In this document: in pieces, positions 5,015 through 11,369 of the stretch
Layout: each line of letters starts with the position of its first letter
How positions within the stretch are numbered: the stretch's first letter is position 1
Assembly (NCBI GenBank): GCA_001820255.1
Contig: MHPA01000006.1
Span: forward strand, 1-11,602
Direction of reading: 5' to 3'
From: Candidatus Staskawiczbacteria bacterium RIFCSPLOWO2_01_FULL_38_12b
GTDB taxonomy: Bacteria > Patescibacteriota > Minisyncoccia > Minisyncoccales > Staskawiczbacteraceae
DNA: 11,602 nucleotides
Notes under the pieces: generated by a model
Databases searched by the model: none
The model's input: the letters and a program-made list of their open reading frames with translations, nothing else
Told to the model about the DNA's origin: nothing
Program-made: the position numbers and the translations under genes

Positions 5015-5233
5015 TTACCTTAAATCTTTTAGCGAACGGAGAGTTTTTCCCTTTCCTTGCCTGATTTCTTCCTGACTTTTTTTAAGCTCTCCAAGCACCT
5101 CTTCTTCTTCGATTCTATTGCGAATAAGGTCGCGCAAAAATTCGCTTTTAGTGGAATATTTTCCCTTTTTTACCAGAGAATCCACCTTTTGACTCAGTTC
5201 CTTTGGCAATGAAATATTTATAATTGATCGCAT
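5015..5233 (-). CDS. Ribbon-helix-helix antitoxin (CopG/ParD-like)
   Basis: A 72-aa protein from the ATG at 5231-5233 (MRSIINISLPKELSQKVDSLV); an in-frame extension to 5260 is possible but would run through the operator-like repeat. The N-terminal strand IINISLPKEL and helix-turn-helix KGKYSTKSEFLRDLIRNRIEEEE are the ribbon-helix-helix DNA-binding fold. The basic C-terminal tail (SQEEIRQGKGKTLRSLKDLR) would wrap the toxin. It is intact and presumably still represses its own promoter, but its partner toxin immediately downstream is interrupted, so it is now an antitoxin without an obvious cognate. No Shine-Dalgarno site is seen. Confidence 0.85.
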   Translation of the reverse strand: MRSIINISLPKELSQKVDSLVKKGKYSTKSEFLRDLIRNRIEEEEVLGELKKSQEEIRQGKGKTLRSLKDLR

Positions 5234-5250
5234 AATATTATTTTTTTGAT

Positions 5251-5300
5251 TGTAATACATTATATTACATTCAATGTAGTAAATGCAAAAAATATGTCAA
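5251..5300 (-). promoter_or_regulatory. Promoter and operator-like palindrome of the antitoxin-toxin operon
   Basis: TGTAATA (5251-5257) and TATTACA (5263-5269) form a perfect 7-bp inverted repeat with a 5-base spacer, the size expected for a ribbon-helix-helix dimer pair. Its centre contains TATAAT on the minus strand (5259-5264), with TTGCAT 18 bases upstream (5283-5288). A second possible pair is TTGACA (5295-5300) and TACATT (5273-5278), spacing 16. Autorepression by the antitoxin is the usual arrangement; binding here is inferred. Confidence 0.5.
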
Positions 5301-5308
5301 TACTTTCT

Positions 5309-6211
5309 TTAAACCTGCATATCTTTTAAAGCGCGGATCCTGTCCTCAATGGGCGGATGGGTTTGGAAAAGTTTTACAAACCAGTTTTGGTTCTGTTTTT
5401 CATTAAATGGAGAATCAATATAAAGATGAGCTGATGCGGGATTGGCGACTTTCATAGGAGTAACATCGTCTGAAATTTTTTGCAGTGCGCTGGCTAAACC
5501 ATCGGGATAGCGGGTTAACAGTGCGCCATCGGCATCAGCCAAAAATTCGCGCTTTCTGGAAATGGCAAGCTTAATTAATGTGGCGGCAATGGGCGCCAAA
5601 ATAGCGGCAATCAATCCAAGCACCATTAATAATGCCCCCGCTTTATTATCGTCCGAACTGCGCCCTCGTCCCCCAAAAAAACTGATGCGCAAAAAGAAAT
5701 TTGCCAGTAATGAAATAATTCCTGCCAACACCACCACGACGGTACCAAGCAACATGTCTTTATTTCCGATATGGCTTAATTCGTGAGCGATTACGCCCTC
5801 TAATTCCATTTTATCTAATCTGTCCAACAACCCGCAGGTTACTGCCACCACAGCATGATTTTTATTACGCCCCGTGGCAAAGGCATTGAGTTGAGATTCG
5901 TTAATGATATAAATTTTTGGCAGAGGAAGACCTGCCGTAATACATAAATTTTCTACAACCCTGTATAATTCCGGATTATCTTTTTTTTCAATTAATGTGG
6001 CGCGCGCCATAGACAACACTAATTTATCAGACCACCAATAACTGCCAAAACTCATGGCAATGCTTAAAAAAACCGCGACATAAAGTATTGCATCGGATTG
6101 CAAAGCTTGCGAAAAAATCCAGCCGACGGCAATCACAAACACCAAAAACCCAGTTACTAAAAACCAGGTTTTGCGAGTGTTGGAATCGGCTTGAGTGTAA
6201 ATGCTTGCCAT
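5309..6211 (-). CDS. htpX: HtpX-type membrane zinc metalloprotease (M48 family)
   Basis: A 300-aa membrane endopeptidase that degrades damaged or misfolded membrane proteins. The HExxH zinc site is AHELSH, with His143, Glu144 and His147. The third ligand is probably Glu222 in SRKREFLADADGA. The C-terminal THPPIEDRIRAL is the usual M48 ending. Hydrophobic segments fall at about 14-34 and 40-58 before the catalytic site, and 153-175 and 195-217 after it; the site faces the cytoplasm in known homologues. Length is normal and all key residues are present. It lies downstream of lemA, a frequent pairing. The ATG has no Shine-Dalgarno site and follows an A/T-repeat leader. Confidence 0.96.
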   Translation of the reverse strand: MASIYTQADSNTRKTWFLVTGFLVFVIAVGWIFSQALQSDAILYVAVFLSIAMSFGSYWWSDKLVLSMARATLIEKKDNPELYRVVENLCITAGLPLPKIYIINESQLNAFATGRNKNHAVVAVTCGLLDRLDKMELEGVIAHELSHIGNKDMLLGTVVVVLAGIISLLANFFLRISFFGGRGRSSDDNKAGALLMVLGLIAAILAPIAATLIKLAISRKREFLADADGALLTRYPDGLASALQKISDDVTPMKVANPASAHLYIDSPFNEKQNQNWFVKLFQTHPPIEDRIRALKDMQV

Positions 6212-6215
6212 GTTT

Positions 6216-6346
6216 TTCTAATTTTTAAATTTTTAATTTTGTAATTTTATAAATAATTCTTTAATAACTAAAATTTTAAACACGCAGTGTTTTGAAACTA
6301 GAAACTTTAAACATTATTTAAAAATTAAAAATTGGAAATTAAAAAT
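6216..6346. repeat. A/T-rich foldback spacer between lemA and htpX
   Basis: The left part (about 6218-6262) is built from variants of aattttt/aaattttt. The right part (about 6311-6346) is built from aaaattaaaaattgg-type units that are roughly the reverse complement. Near the centre aaacac (6278-6283) and gtgttt (6287-6292) form a short hairpin with loop gca. The right arm includes the last codons of lemA. No terminator with a defined GC stem and no gene is visible. Confidence 0.55.
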
Positions 6347-6896
6347 TCACTTTCACCGGTTCTCGCTCTGCTTCATTCGCAGTTTGGAATAATTCCATGA
6401 TTTTAAAACCAAAACTGCCGGCAATCATGTTAGCCGGAAAACTTTCAACTTTAATATTGAGGTCACGAACATTAGTGTTGTAAAATCTGCGGGCGGCTTG
6501 GATTTTATCTTCGGTGTCAGTAAGTTCTCTTTGCAACTCCAAAAAATTTACCGAGGCTTTTAATTCCGGATAATTTTCCGAAACCGCAAACAAACTTTTT
6601 AAGGTACCTGATAGCATATTTTCCGCTTCGCCTTTGGCTCCTACGCCCTGGGCAGACATAGCGGCGGTTCTTGCCTTGGTTACATTTTCAAATAATTCTT
6701 TCTCGTGCGTAGCATACCCTTTAACCGTTTCCACTAAATTGGGAATCAAATCATAGCGCCTTTTTAACTGCACATCAATGTCGGCCCACGCTTCTTTGGC
6801 CCGGTTTTTTAAGGTTACCAAACCGTTAAATATGGCAATAACCCACAAAACTACCGCTCCTACCGCGACTAAAATAATGATGACTATTGGTGACAT
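6339..6896 (-). CDS. lemA: LemA family protein
   Basis: A 185-aa LemA protein starting at the ATG 6894-6896 (MSPIVIIILVAVGAVVLW). A longer in-frame start at 6959 only translates the repetitive leader and is rejected. One N-terminal membrane helix (about residues 4-26) is followed by a long helical domain: NRAKEAWADIDVQLKRRYDLIPNLVETVKGYATHEKELFE, then NYPELKASVNFLELQRELTDTEDKIQAARRFYN, the conserved family blocks, ending in FQTANEAEREPVKVNF. Length is typical. LemA proteins are membrane-tethered helical bundles with no established enzymatic role. Its position directly upstream of htpX suggests a shared role in envelope protein quality control, by association only. No Shine-Dalgarno site precedes it. 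Confidence 0.96.
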   Translation of the reverse strand: MSPIVIIILVAVGAVVLWVIAIFNGLVTLKNRAKEAWADIDVQLKRRYDLIPNLVETVKGYATHEKELFENVTKARTAAMSAQGVGAKGEAENMLSGTLKSLFAVSENYPELKASVNFLELQRELTDTEDKIQAARRFYNTNVRDLNIKVESFPANMIAGSFGFKIMELFQTANEAEREPVKVNF

Positions 6897-6903
6897 TGTT
6901 TGA

Positions 6904-7020
6904 AAATCCCAATTCCCAAACCCCAATTCCCAATCAAATCCTAAATTACTAAATTCCAAAACGTGTTTGGCTATTTAATTGTTCGGGTTTTCATTGGTCA
7001 TTGGACATTGGTCATTGGGG
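6904..7020. repeat. Short-period repeats in the spacer upstream of lemA
   Basis: cccaattccca occurs at 6908-6918 and again at 6922-6932, and a 14-base unit cattggtcattgg(a/g) occurs in tandem at 6992-7005 and 7006-7019. The second set is partly complementary to the first (ccaatgacc versus ccaattccc), so a loose foldback is possible. The spacer separates the zinc-ribbon gene from lemA and shows no clear terminator or ribosome-binding site. Confidence 0.65.
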
Positions 7021-7030
7021 TTTTTAGTTA

Positions 7031-7564
7031 CTACTTTGGCAATTCCTCAATTAAACTATTAATATGCGGATGCTGGACCACAAATTTATAGTTTAGCAAT
7101 TTTAACACCATTAAAAAATCTTCCAGTTCTTCACGAAACTTTTGGGGTCCCGCAAACACTTCCCATAACTGCACTATCATATTTTTAGTATAGTGGTGCA
7201 AAATTTCGTAATCGGCTTTTCTGGTCAAATAAATGATAATCTGCTTAAACTCGCCCCGATCCAGCCAAACGCCCTGGCAATGTTTGCAAAAATCAATTTT
7301 TACTTTTGCGTCATCGTAATGGATTTCAATAAAAGGAACTTGGCATACCGGACACCGTTTATTAATTTTTAACACTTCAAACCTCCCCTTGTCCCGCCAA
7401 ATGTCAAAATCTACCCAGTTTAATTGTTTGTCTTTATCGTCTTTTGCATAGCGCAATTCATCTTTATCAAACCAAACTCCCAAACACTCGGGACAATAGT
7501 CAACTTCAACATCGTGGAACAACGCTTTTTGCATCGGCTCTTGGTGATTATTGGGACAGTTCAT
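7031..7564 (-). CDS. Protein with two zf-TFIIB-type zinc ribbons
   Basis: A 177-aa soluble protein with two zinc ribbons of the zf-TFIIB family. The first uses Cys3, His7, Cys24 and Cys27 (CPECLGVWFDKDEL); the second uses Cys71, Cys74, Cys93 and Cys96 (CPVC...CKHCQGVWLDRGEF). The W-(F/L)-D-x-x-E signature follows each. The first ribbon has Cys-x3-His in place of the usual Cys-x2-Cys. A helical C-terminal region (about 115-177) has no domain I recognise. Such proteins are common in bacteria and uncharacterised; a nucleic-acid or protein-binding role is inferred from the fold. It is upstream of lemA-htpX in the same direction. The ATG at 7562-7564 lacks a Shine-Dalgarno site and follows a 9-base tandem repeat. 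Confidence 0.9.
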   Translation of the reverse strand: MNCPNNHQEPMQKALFHDVEVDYCPECLGVWFDKDELRYAKDDKDKQLNWVDFDIWRDKGRFEVLKINKRCPVCQVPFIEIHYDDAKVKIDFCKHCQGVWLDRGEFKQIIIYLTRKADYEILHHYTKNMIVQLWEVFAGPQKFREELEDFLMVLKLLNYKFVVQHPHINSLIEELPK

Positions 7565-7571
7565 AACGAAA

Positions 7572-7697
7572 TTATTCTAATTATTCTAATTGCTCTAATT
7601 ACTCTAAATAATTTCTAATGTCTAATTTCTAAACTTTTTGACATTAGGATTTAGGACTTAATTAGGTCAATTAGTATAATTAGGTTAATTAGAATAA
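7572..7697. repeat. Two opposed arrays of four 9-base units forming a foldback
   Basis: Four consecutive 9-mers of the type TTATTCTAA occupy about 7572-7607. Four consecutive 9-mers of the complementary type TTAGAATAA (TTAGGTCAA, TTAGTATAA, TTAGGTTAA, TTAGAATAA) occupy 7662-7697. Between them ctaatgtc (7615-7622) pairs with gacattag (7640-7647). The whole folds as a hairpin in the leader of the zinc-ribbon gene. Spacers are absent between units, so it is not a CRISPR array. Confidence 0.8.
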
Positions 7698-7714
7698 TTC
7701 ATTTTCATACTTCC

Positions 7715-7743
7715 ATTCTATCTAAAAATAAAGTAAAAAACAA
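7715..7743 (-). promoter_or_regulatory. Candidate promoter for the zinc-ribbon gene (and possibly lemA-htpX)
   Basis: On the minus strand TTGTTT (7738-7743), 17 bases, then TAGAAT (7715-7720). It sits just downstream of the alpha-CTD gene's terminator and is followed by the foldback leader, so it would be the first promoter of the zinc-ribbon transcript. Confidence 0.45.
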
Positions 7744-7747
7744 GGAT

Positions 7748-7777
7748 AAAAAAAGCTCCGTGATTTCTCGGCGGAGC
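7748..7777 (-). terminator. Rho-independent terminator of the alpha-CTD-like gene
   Basis: On the minus strand GCTCCG (7772-7777) pairs with CGGAGC (7755-7760) around an 11-base loop and is followed by seven Ts (7748-7754). It begins 16 bases after the stop codon. Confidence 0.85.
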
Positions 7778-7793
7778 AGGGGCGAAAAAGACG

Positions 7794-8363
7794 TTAATCG
7801 CCTTTTAGCTTTAAGCCTCGTTCGGACAACTTCGCTCGCACTTCTTTAAGCATGGTTGGGCCGAAATTTTTTTGCGCCAAAAGCTCTTGAGCAGTTTTTT
7901 CAACCAAATCGCCGATGGTTTCAACCCCTGAGCGATTTATGCATTTTCTTGCCCGAACTGATAAGTTAAGTTCCCAATATGAAAAGCCGAGCCATCGTTC
8001 TCTTTCCCGATCTTCGGCGGTCATTTCCTCGGCGATTGGTTCTTCAAGGAGTACCATATCCTCTTGTGGCTCTTCAGTCTCTTCAACCTCTTGGGTGGTC
8101 AAAGAAACATCGTCATAGAATTCCGTAGCTTCTTTGAGGGATGGGTAAACGAATTGAAGTGAATCATCCTCAAAAATAACTATGGCATCTGAGTTTTTTA
8201 CAACAGTTACCTTCCCCTCAATCTTAATAAGATTCTTAGCGAAAGCATTTCCCAAACATCCAAAACCATTACGCAAAAGTTCTAGCATTTCATCTAATTT
8301 TCCTTGAAGAATCTTGTGAACCTTTGCGGGGTTTAATTTCCCGCTAATGGTGATTTTCAACAT
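7794..8363 (-). CDS. Stand-alone RNA polymerase alpha-CTD-like protein with a novel N-terminal domain
   Basis: A 189-aa protein (start chosen at 8363; the in-frame ATG at 8369 is only 2 nt from the AGGAG, too close). The C-terminal ~57 residues resemble the C-terminal domain of the RNA polymerase alpha subunit: LNLSVRARKCINRSGVETIGDLVEKTAQELLAQKNFG, then KEVRAKLSERGLKL. In E. coli that domain contacts UP-element DNA and activators; the key arginine of VRSAN is kept here (SVRAR), while its Asn is Lys. The ~90-residue N-terminal domain (MLKITISGKLNPAKVHKILQ, then a strand-rich part ending FEDDSLQFVYPSL) is unknown to me. An acidic linker (about 92-120) joins the two. This is not rpoA. A DNA-binding or polymerase-associated role is inferred. 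Confidence 0.85.
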   Translation of the reverse strand: MLKITISGKLNPAKVHKILQGKLDEMLELLRNGFGCLGNAFAKNLIKIEGKVTVVKNSDAIVIFEDDSLQFVYPSLKEATEFYDDVSLTTQEVEETEEPQEDMVLLEEPIAEEMTAEDRERERWLGFSYWELNLSVRARKCINRSGVETIGDLVEKTAQELLAQKNFGPTMLKEVRAKLSERGLKLKGD

Positions 8364-8371
8364 TCCCATTT

Positions 8372-8376
8372 CTCCT
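8372..8376 (-). promoter_or_regulatory. Ribosome-binding site deciding the start of the alpha-CTD-like gene
   Basis: AGGAG on the minus strand lies 8 nt before the ATG at 8361-8363 and only 2 nt before the ATG at 8367-8369. The spacing favours the inner ATG. Confidence 0.75.
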
Positions 8377-8410
8377 AAAAAAGTTTGAAAAGAACTGGCT
8401 ATGGATTATT

Positions 8411-8439
8411 ATCCTAAATCATAACTTAAAAAATGTCAA
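8411..8439 (-). promoter_or_regulatory. Promoter of the alpha-CTD-like gene
   Basis: TTGACA (8434-8439), a 17-base spacer, then TAGGAT (8411-8416) on the minus strand, about 50 bases before the start codon and directly after the preceding terminator. A consensus -35 with correct spacing makes this one of the strongest promoters in the window. Confidence 0.7.
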
Positions 8440-8440
8440 T

Positions 8441-8470
8441 AAAAAAGTCCGGCACAAATGCGAGACTTTT
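8441..8470 (-). terminator. Rho-independent terminator after the HAD-like gene
   Basis: On the minus strand AAAAGTC (8464-8470) pairs with GACTTTT (8443-8449), with an inner GCA/TGC pairing and a T-run at 8441-8446. It starts 5 bases after the stop codon. Confidence 0.75.
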
Positions 8471-8475
8471 AGCGC

Positions 8476-8946
8476 CTAACCAAGGAGTTTTTCTAAAAAT
8501 TGAGTATAGGACTCAACCGTCGTGACATGGGGCAAAACCTGGTCAAACACTTCGGGTTCTTGGCGATTGCCGCCAAAAAGATACAAATTTGGAATACCCG
8601 CTTGGTGCAGATAATGCAAAATCTCTTTTCTGTCGTCAATAAAATGAGTCACTCCAAAGTTTTTGCAAATTCTGGCTTTCTCCATTCTCTTCCGGCAAAA
8701 GTACACATTCTCAAACCTGATGCCGGTAATGTTGTAAAAATCATGGCTATTAAGCCACCAGAGCATCAGTCTTTCCATGCTTTCACCGGCATGGGAAACG
8801 ATAAAAATCTTTTCCCCGAATTTTTCTTCTTTCAGTCTTTTTAGCGCTTCAAACACTCCGGGCACCGGATGGAAAACGCCAAAATTATCAGGGCTATAGC
8901 TTATAATAACCCCACCAATGTCAATGCCCAACACTTCGCTAGCCAC
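8476..8946 (-). CDS. HAD-like hydrolase, 156 aa
   Basis: A small HAD-superfamily protein starting at GTG (8944-8946), supported by AGGAG 6 nt upstream. Motif I is GIDIGGVI with nucleophile Asp9; the usual second Asp (acid/base) is Gly11, as in the DxGxV variants such as YihX. Motif II is FIVSHAG (Ser51). A lysine around 86-90 (CRKRMEK) may serve as motif III, and motif IV is FIDDRKE (Asp104, Asp105). There is no large cap domain. It may be a phosphatase acting on a large or exposed substrate, or a nucleotidase-like protein, with weakened catalysis because of Gly11; the substrate cannot be read from sequence. It follows the 79-aa gene by 20 bases and shares its transcript. Confidence 0.85.
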   Translation of the reverse strand: MASEVLGIDIGGVIISYSPDNFGVFHPVPGVFEALKRLKEEKFGEKIFIVSHAGESMERLMLWWLNSHDFYNITGIRFENVYFCRKRMEKARICKNFGVTHFIDDRKEILHYLHQAGIPNLYLFGGNRQEPEVFDQVLPHVTTVESYTQFLEKLLG

Positions 8947-8952
8947 GATATT

Positions 8953-8966
8953 CTCCTTTCAAGGAG
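8953..8966. promoter_or_regulatory. Inverted repeat covering the HAD gene's ribosome-binding site
   Basis: ctcctt-tc-aaggag is a perfect 6-bp palindromic stem with a 2-base centre. On the mRNA it pairs the AAGGAG ribosome-binding site of the HAD-like gene with a CTCCTT placed just after the upstream stop codon. The two-base loop is too tight to close fully, so a partial stem modulating coupling is the most that can be proposed. Confidence 0.35.
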
Positions 8967-9206
8967 CTAAGACACCTGCCGCTTTTTACGAACCGAGTTT
9001 TTATTTAAACCCATGCATTTTCTCAACCTATCACTAAGTTCCTTAAAATTGATATCATCAGAGTAATCTACCCTGAATTCCCCTGTTGCCGCTGACCAAG
9101 CAAAGCTGACGCCCGGCACATTTTTGAGGGCGGAATTTATCTGACTTTCCACGTCACTGACATTTTCCCCTTTACGAGGAGTTACAATGATTGTGAGCAA
9201 CGCCAT
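8967..9206 (-). CDS. Small protein with HMA/ferredoxin-like fold pattern, 79 aa
   Basis: A 79-aa protein from the ATG at 9204-9206, chosen because AGGAG lies 7 nt upstream; the longer frame from a TTG at 9230 would start before that site. The pattern is strand (LLTIIVTP), helix (VSDVESQINSALKNVPGV), strand (SFAWSAA), strand (EFRVDYS), helix (NFKELSDRLRKCMG), which matches a beta-alpha-beta-beta-alpha ferredoxin-like fold. The segment SALKNVPGVSFAWSAATGEFRV recalls heavy-metal-associated domains, but the CxxC metal site is missing, so metal binding is unlikely. The basic tail (NSVRKKRQVS) is distinctive. I do not recognise a family. It is the first gene of a two-gene unit with the HAD-like protein. 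Confidence 0.75.
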   Translation of the reverse strand: MALLTIIVTPRKGENVSDVESQINSALKNVPGVSFAWSAATGEFRVDYSDDINFKELSDRLRKCMGLNKNSVRKKRQVS

Positions 9207-9249
9207 AACTTTTCTCCTTTCAAAGAACAAGGTCTAAAACACAAAACCT

Positions 9250-9278
9250 AGCATACCAAAAAACCTCCCTTTTTTCAA
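9250..9278 (-). promoter_or_regulatory. Promoter overlapping the groEL terminator
   Basis: On the minus strand TTGAAA (9273-9278), a 17-base spacer, then TATGCT (9250-9255). The -35 box is the loop and inner stem of the terminator hairpin, and the spacer is its other arm. It would drive the 79-aa and HAD-like genes, whose start is 44 bases downstream. Confidence 0.55.
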
Positions 9279-9290
9279 GGGAGGTTTTTT
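9258..9290 (-). terminator. Rho-independent terminator of groEL
   Basis: A 14-bp perfect stem (9258-9271 with 9277-9290) around a 5-base loop, GC core cctccc/gggagg, with T-tracts on both strands. On the minus strand it lies 34 bases after the groEL stop codon. It is symmetric and could act in both directions. Confidence 0.9.
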
Positions 9291-9324
9291 GTCTTTTAGA
9301 AATTAGCGATTGGTAATTCAAAGA

Positions 9325-10974
9325 TTAATAATCTTCTCCTCCCATCATTGGAGGCATTCCACCTCCCATACCACCCATTCCGCCACGGGAATTTTCATCT
9401 TTTTTTGGTAATTCGGCTACGACGGCTTCGGTAGTCAAAAGCATGCTGGCGGCAGATACCGCATTTTCCAGTGCGGTCCTTACCACTTTAGTAGGATCCA
9501 CTACTCCGGCTAAAATCAAATCTTCATACACCATCGTTTGGGCATTAAATCCAAAGTTGCCCGTTGATTCTTTCACCTTTTGTACCACCACCGCCCCATC
9601 AATTCCGGCGTTTTGTGAAATTTGCCTAATAGGCTCTTCCAGCGCACGTTTTAAAATATTAATGCCGGTTTGTTCATCACCTTCTGCTAAAACATTTTCT
9701 AAGGATTGCAGAGCTCTTAATAAAGCCACGCCTCCGCCAGGAACTATCCCTTCTTCAACGGCGGCCCTGGTAGCATGCAAGGCGTCTTCCAATTTATGCT
9801 GTTTGGCTTTTTGTTCTACTTCAGTGGCGGCTCCCACTTTCAATACTCCAACTCCGCCGGCTAATTTTGCCAGGCGTTCCTGGAATTTTTCTTTATCAAA
9901 ACTGGAAGTTGCGTTTTCAATTTCTTTTCTGATTTGTAAAATCCTGTTTTCAATCTGCGTTTTATCTCCCTTGCCTTCCACAATCGTGGTGTTTTCTTTG
10001 GCAGAAATAATTCTTCTGGCGTGGCCCAACATGTCTAATTCGGCATTTTCCAATTTCATGCCGATCTCCTCGGAAATAACCTTGGCTCCCGTTACGCAAG
10101 CAATATCTTCCAGCATTTCTTTTTTACGATCGCCAAAGCCGGGAGATTTTATGGCCAAAGCGGTAAAAATGCCTCGCAAACGATTTACAATTAATGTAGT
10201 TAATGCATCCCCATCTATATCATCGGCGATAATCACCAATTCTTTTTTACCGGTTTTTATTATTTTTTCCAGCAACGGCAAGATTTCCTGCAGTGAGCTG
10301 ATTTTTTTATCGGTAATTAAAATATAAGGGTCTTCCAATACCGCTTCCATTTTTTCGGGATTAGAAACCATGTAAGGTGAAATGTATCCACGGTCAAACT
10401 GCAATCCTTTAACAATTTCTTTTGACAAACCAAATGTTTTTGATTCTTCCACGGTAATGACCCCGTCTTTGCCAACTTCCTCCATAACTTCTGCGATTAA
10501 ATCTCCCATTTCTTTATCTTGGGCTGAAATAGTGGCAACCTGGGCAATTTCTTCGCGAGTACTGATGGTTTTTGACATTTCTTTTAACGCTAAAACGATA
10601 GCATCTTTTCCTTTTACAATACCTTTTCGCAAAGCCAAAGGATTGGCTCCAGCCGCCACGTTTTTTAAGCCTTCCGTAGCAATCGCTTGGGTTAACACCA
10701 CCGAAGCGGTAGTGCCGTCACCGGCAATTTCGTTGGTTTTTTCAGCGACTTCTTTGATAATTGAAGCGCCGATATTTTCCATAACGTCTTCCAATTCAAT
10801 TTCTTTGGCAATGGAAACACCATCATTGGTAATGGTCGGGCTTCCAAAACCCGATCCCAAAACCACGTTTCTGCCCTTTGGGCCCATGGTAACTTTTACC
10901 GCATTGGCGACTTTGTCTAAGCCACTTTTTAGCGCTTTTCTCGCATCTTCTTTAAATTTTATTTGCTTTGGCAT
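9325..10974 (-). CDS. groEL: Chaperonin GroEL (60 kDa, HSP60)
   Basis: A full-length 549-aa chaperonin subunit that forms the double seven-membered ring in which proteins fold with ATP and GroES. The equatorial nucleotide site is intact: VTMGPKGRNVVL (about 28-39), the TNDGVSIAKEIEL block, and AGDGTT with Asp86. HATRAAVEEGIVPGGG matches the conserved chaperonin signature, and LEDALHATR carries the aspartate equivalent to E. coli Asp398. The C-terminus ends in the flexible Gly-Met tail (GGMGGMGGGMPPMMGG). The ATG has no Shine-Dalgarno site and follows a palindromic 97-base spacer downstream of groES. Cotranscription with groES is likely, and a clear terminator follows. Confidence 0.98.
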   Translation of the reverse strand: MPKQIKFKEDARKALKSGLDKVANAVKVTMGPKGRNVVLGSGFGSPTITNDGVSIAKEIELEDVMENIGASIIKEVAEKTNEIAGDGTTASVVLTQAIATEGLKNVAAGANPLALRKGIVKGKDAIVLALKEMSKTISTREEIAQVATISAQDKEMGDLIAEVMEEVGKDGVITVEESKTFGLSKEIVKGLQFDRGYISPYMVSNPEKMEAVLEDPYILITDKKISSLQEILPLLEKIIKTGKKELVIIADDIDGDALTTLIVNRLRGIFTALAIKSPGFGDRKKEMLEDIACVTGAKVISEEIGMKLENAELDMLGHARRIISAKENTTIVEGKGDKTQIENRILQIRKEIENATSSFDKEKFQERLAKLAGGVGVLKVGAATEVEQKAKQHKLEDALHATRAAVEEGIVPGGGVALLRALQSLENVLAEGDEQTGINILKRALEEPIRQISQNAGIDGAVVVQKVKESTGNFGFNAQTMVYEDLILAGVVDPTKVVRTALENAVSAASMLLTTEAVVAELPKKDENSRGGMGGMGGGMPPMMGGEDY

Positions 10975-10982
10975 AAAACTTT

Positions 10983-11079
10983 ATCAACGAATTTACGAAT
11001 TTCGTTTCGAATTTACGAATGCGGTGAACGACTATCGTCCGTTATTCGTAAATTCGTAAGGGATTCGTTATTCGTTGAT
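10983..11079. repeat. Foldback of acgaatttacgaat-type repeats between groES and groEL
   Basis: The left arm (10983-11020) and the right arm (11044-11079) are imperfect reverse complements: the outer 10 bases atcaacgaat and the inner 13 bases cgaatttacgaat match perfectly. Within the left arm, gaatttacgaat occurs twice. The loop is about 23 bases (gcggtgaacg...). In the groES-groEL mRNA it would form a stem of roughly 35 bp immediately before the groEL start. There is no T-tract, so it is not a standard terminator. Confidence 0.8.
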
Positions 11080-11369
11080 TAATCAATGATTGCTAAGATG
11101 TCATCTTCGCGTGCAATTAAATACTCTTTCCCTTCCAGCTTTATTTCGGAGGGGCCATATTTGGTAAACAGCACTTTTTGTCCGGCTTTTACCGAAACCG
11201 GAACGATTTTTCCGTCATCGGTTTTCTTGCCATCGCCCACGGCAATTACCATGCCTTGTTCAGGTTTTTCTTTTTGTGCGGTGTCGGGTAAAAAAATCCC
11301 CGACTTGGTTTTTTCTTCTTCTTTAATAGGCTCTATTAAAATGTGATCCGAAAGAGGTTTGATATTCAT
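11079..11369 (-). CDS. groES: Co-chaperonin GroES (HSP10)
   Basis: A 96-aa co-chaperonin from the ATG at 11367-11369 (MNIKPLSDHILIEPI). An upstream in-frame TTG at 11405 would only translate the repeat array (MLFCFMFHVSCFM) and is rejected. Residues 1-14 form the first strand, EEEKTKSGIFLPDT (17-30) is the mobile loop that binds GroEL, and the fold closes with EIKLEGKEYLIAREDDILAIID. It caps the GroEL ring. The start codon is embedded in the last of four CATGAAA repeats (seen on the plus strand) and there is no Shine-Dalgarno site. No CIRCE operator is visible upstream, so heat regulation by HrcA is not evident here. Confidence 0.97.
   Translation of the reverse strand: MNIKPLSDHILIEPIKEEEKTKSGIFLPDTAQKEKPEQGMVIAVGDGKKTDDGKIVPVSVKAGQKVLFTKYGPSEIKLEGKEYLIAREDDILAIID

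Noticed and set aside
6897..6959. N-terminal extension of LemA (MEFSNLGFDWELGF...)
   Set aside because: It is translation of the cccaattccca repeat spacer; the membrane helix characteristic of LemA begins right after the inner Met.
7572..7697. Possible CRISPR array (regularly repeated short units)
   Set aside because: Units are 9 bases, contiguous, without spacers, and the two halves are in opposite orientation. No cas gene is present.
9443..10327. 294-aa plus-strand open frame
   Set aside because: It lies wholly antisense to groEL, is rich in Ser/Pro/Thr as expected from the complementary strand, and matches no family.
10382..11059. 225-aa plus-strand open frame
   Set aside because: Antisense to groEL and the groES-groEL palindrome; composition is that of a shadow frame.
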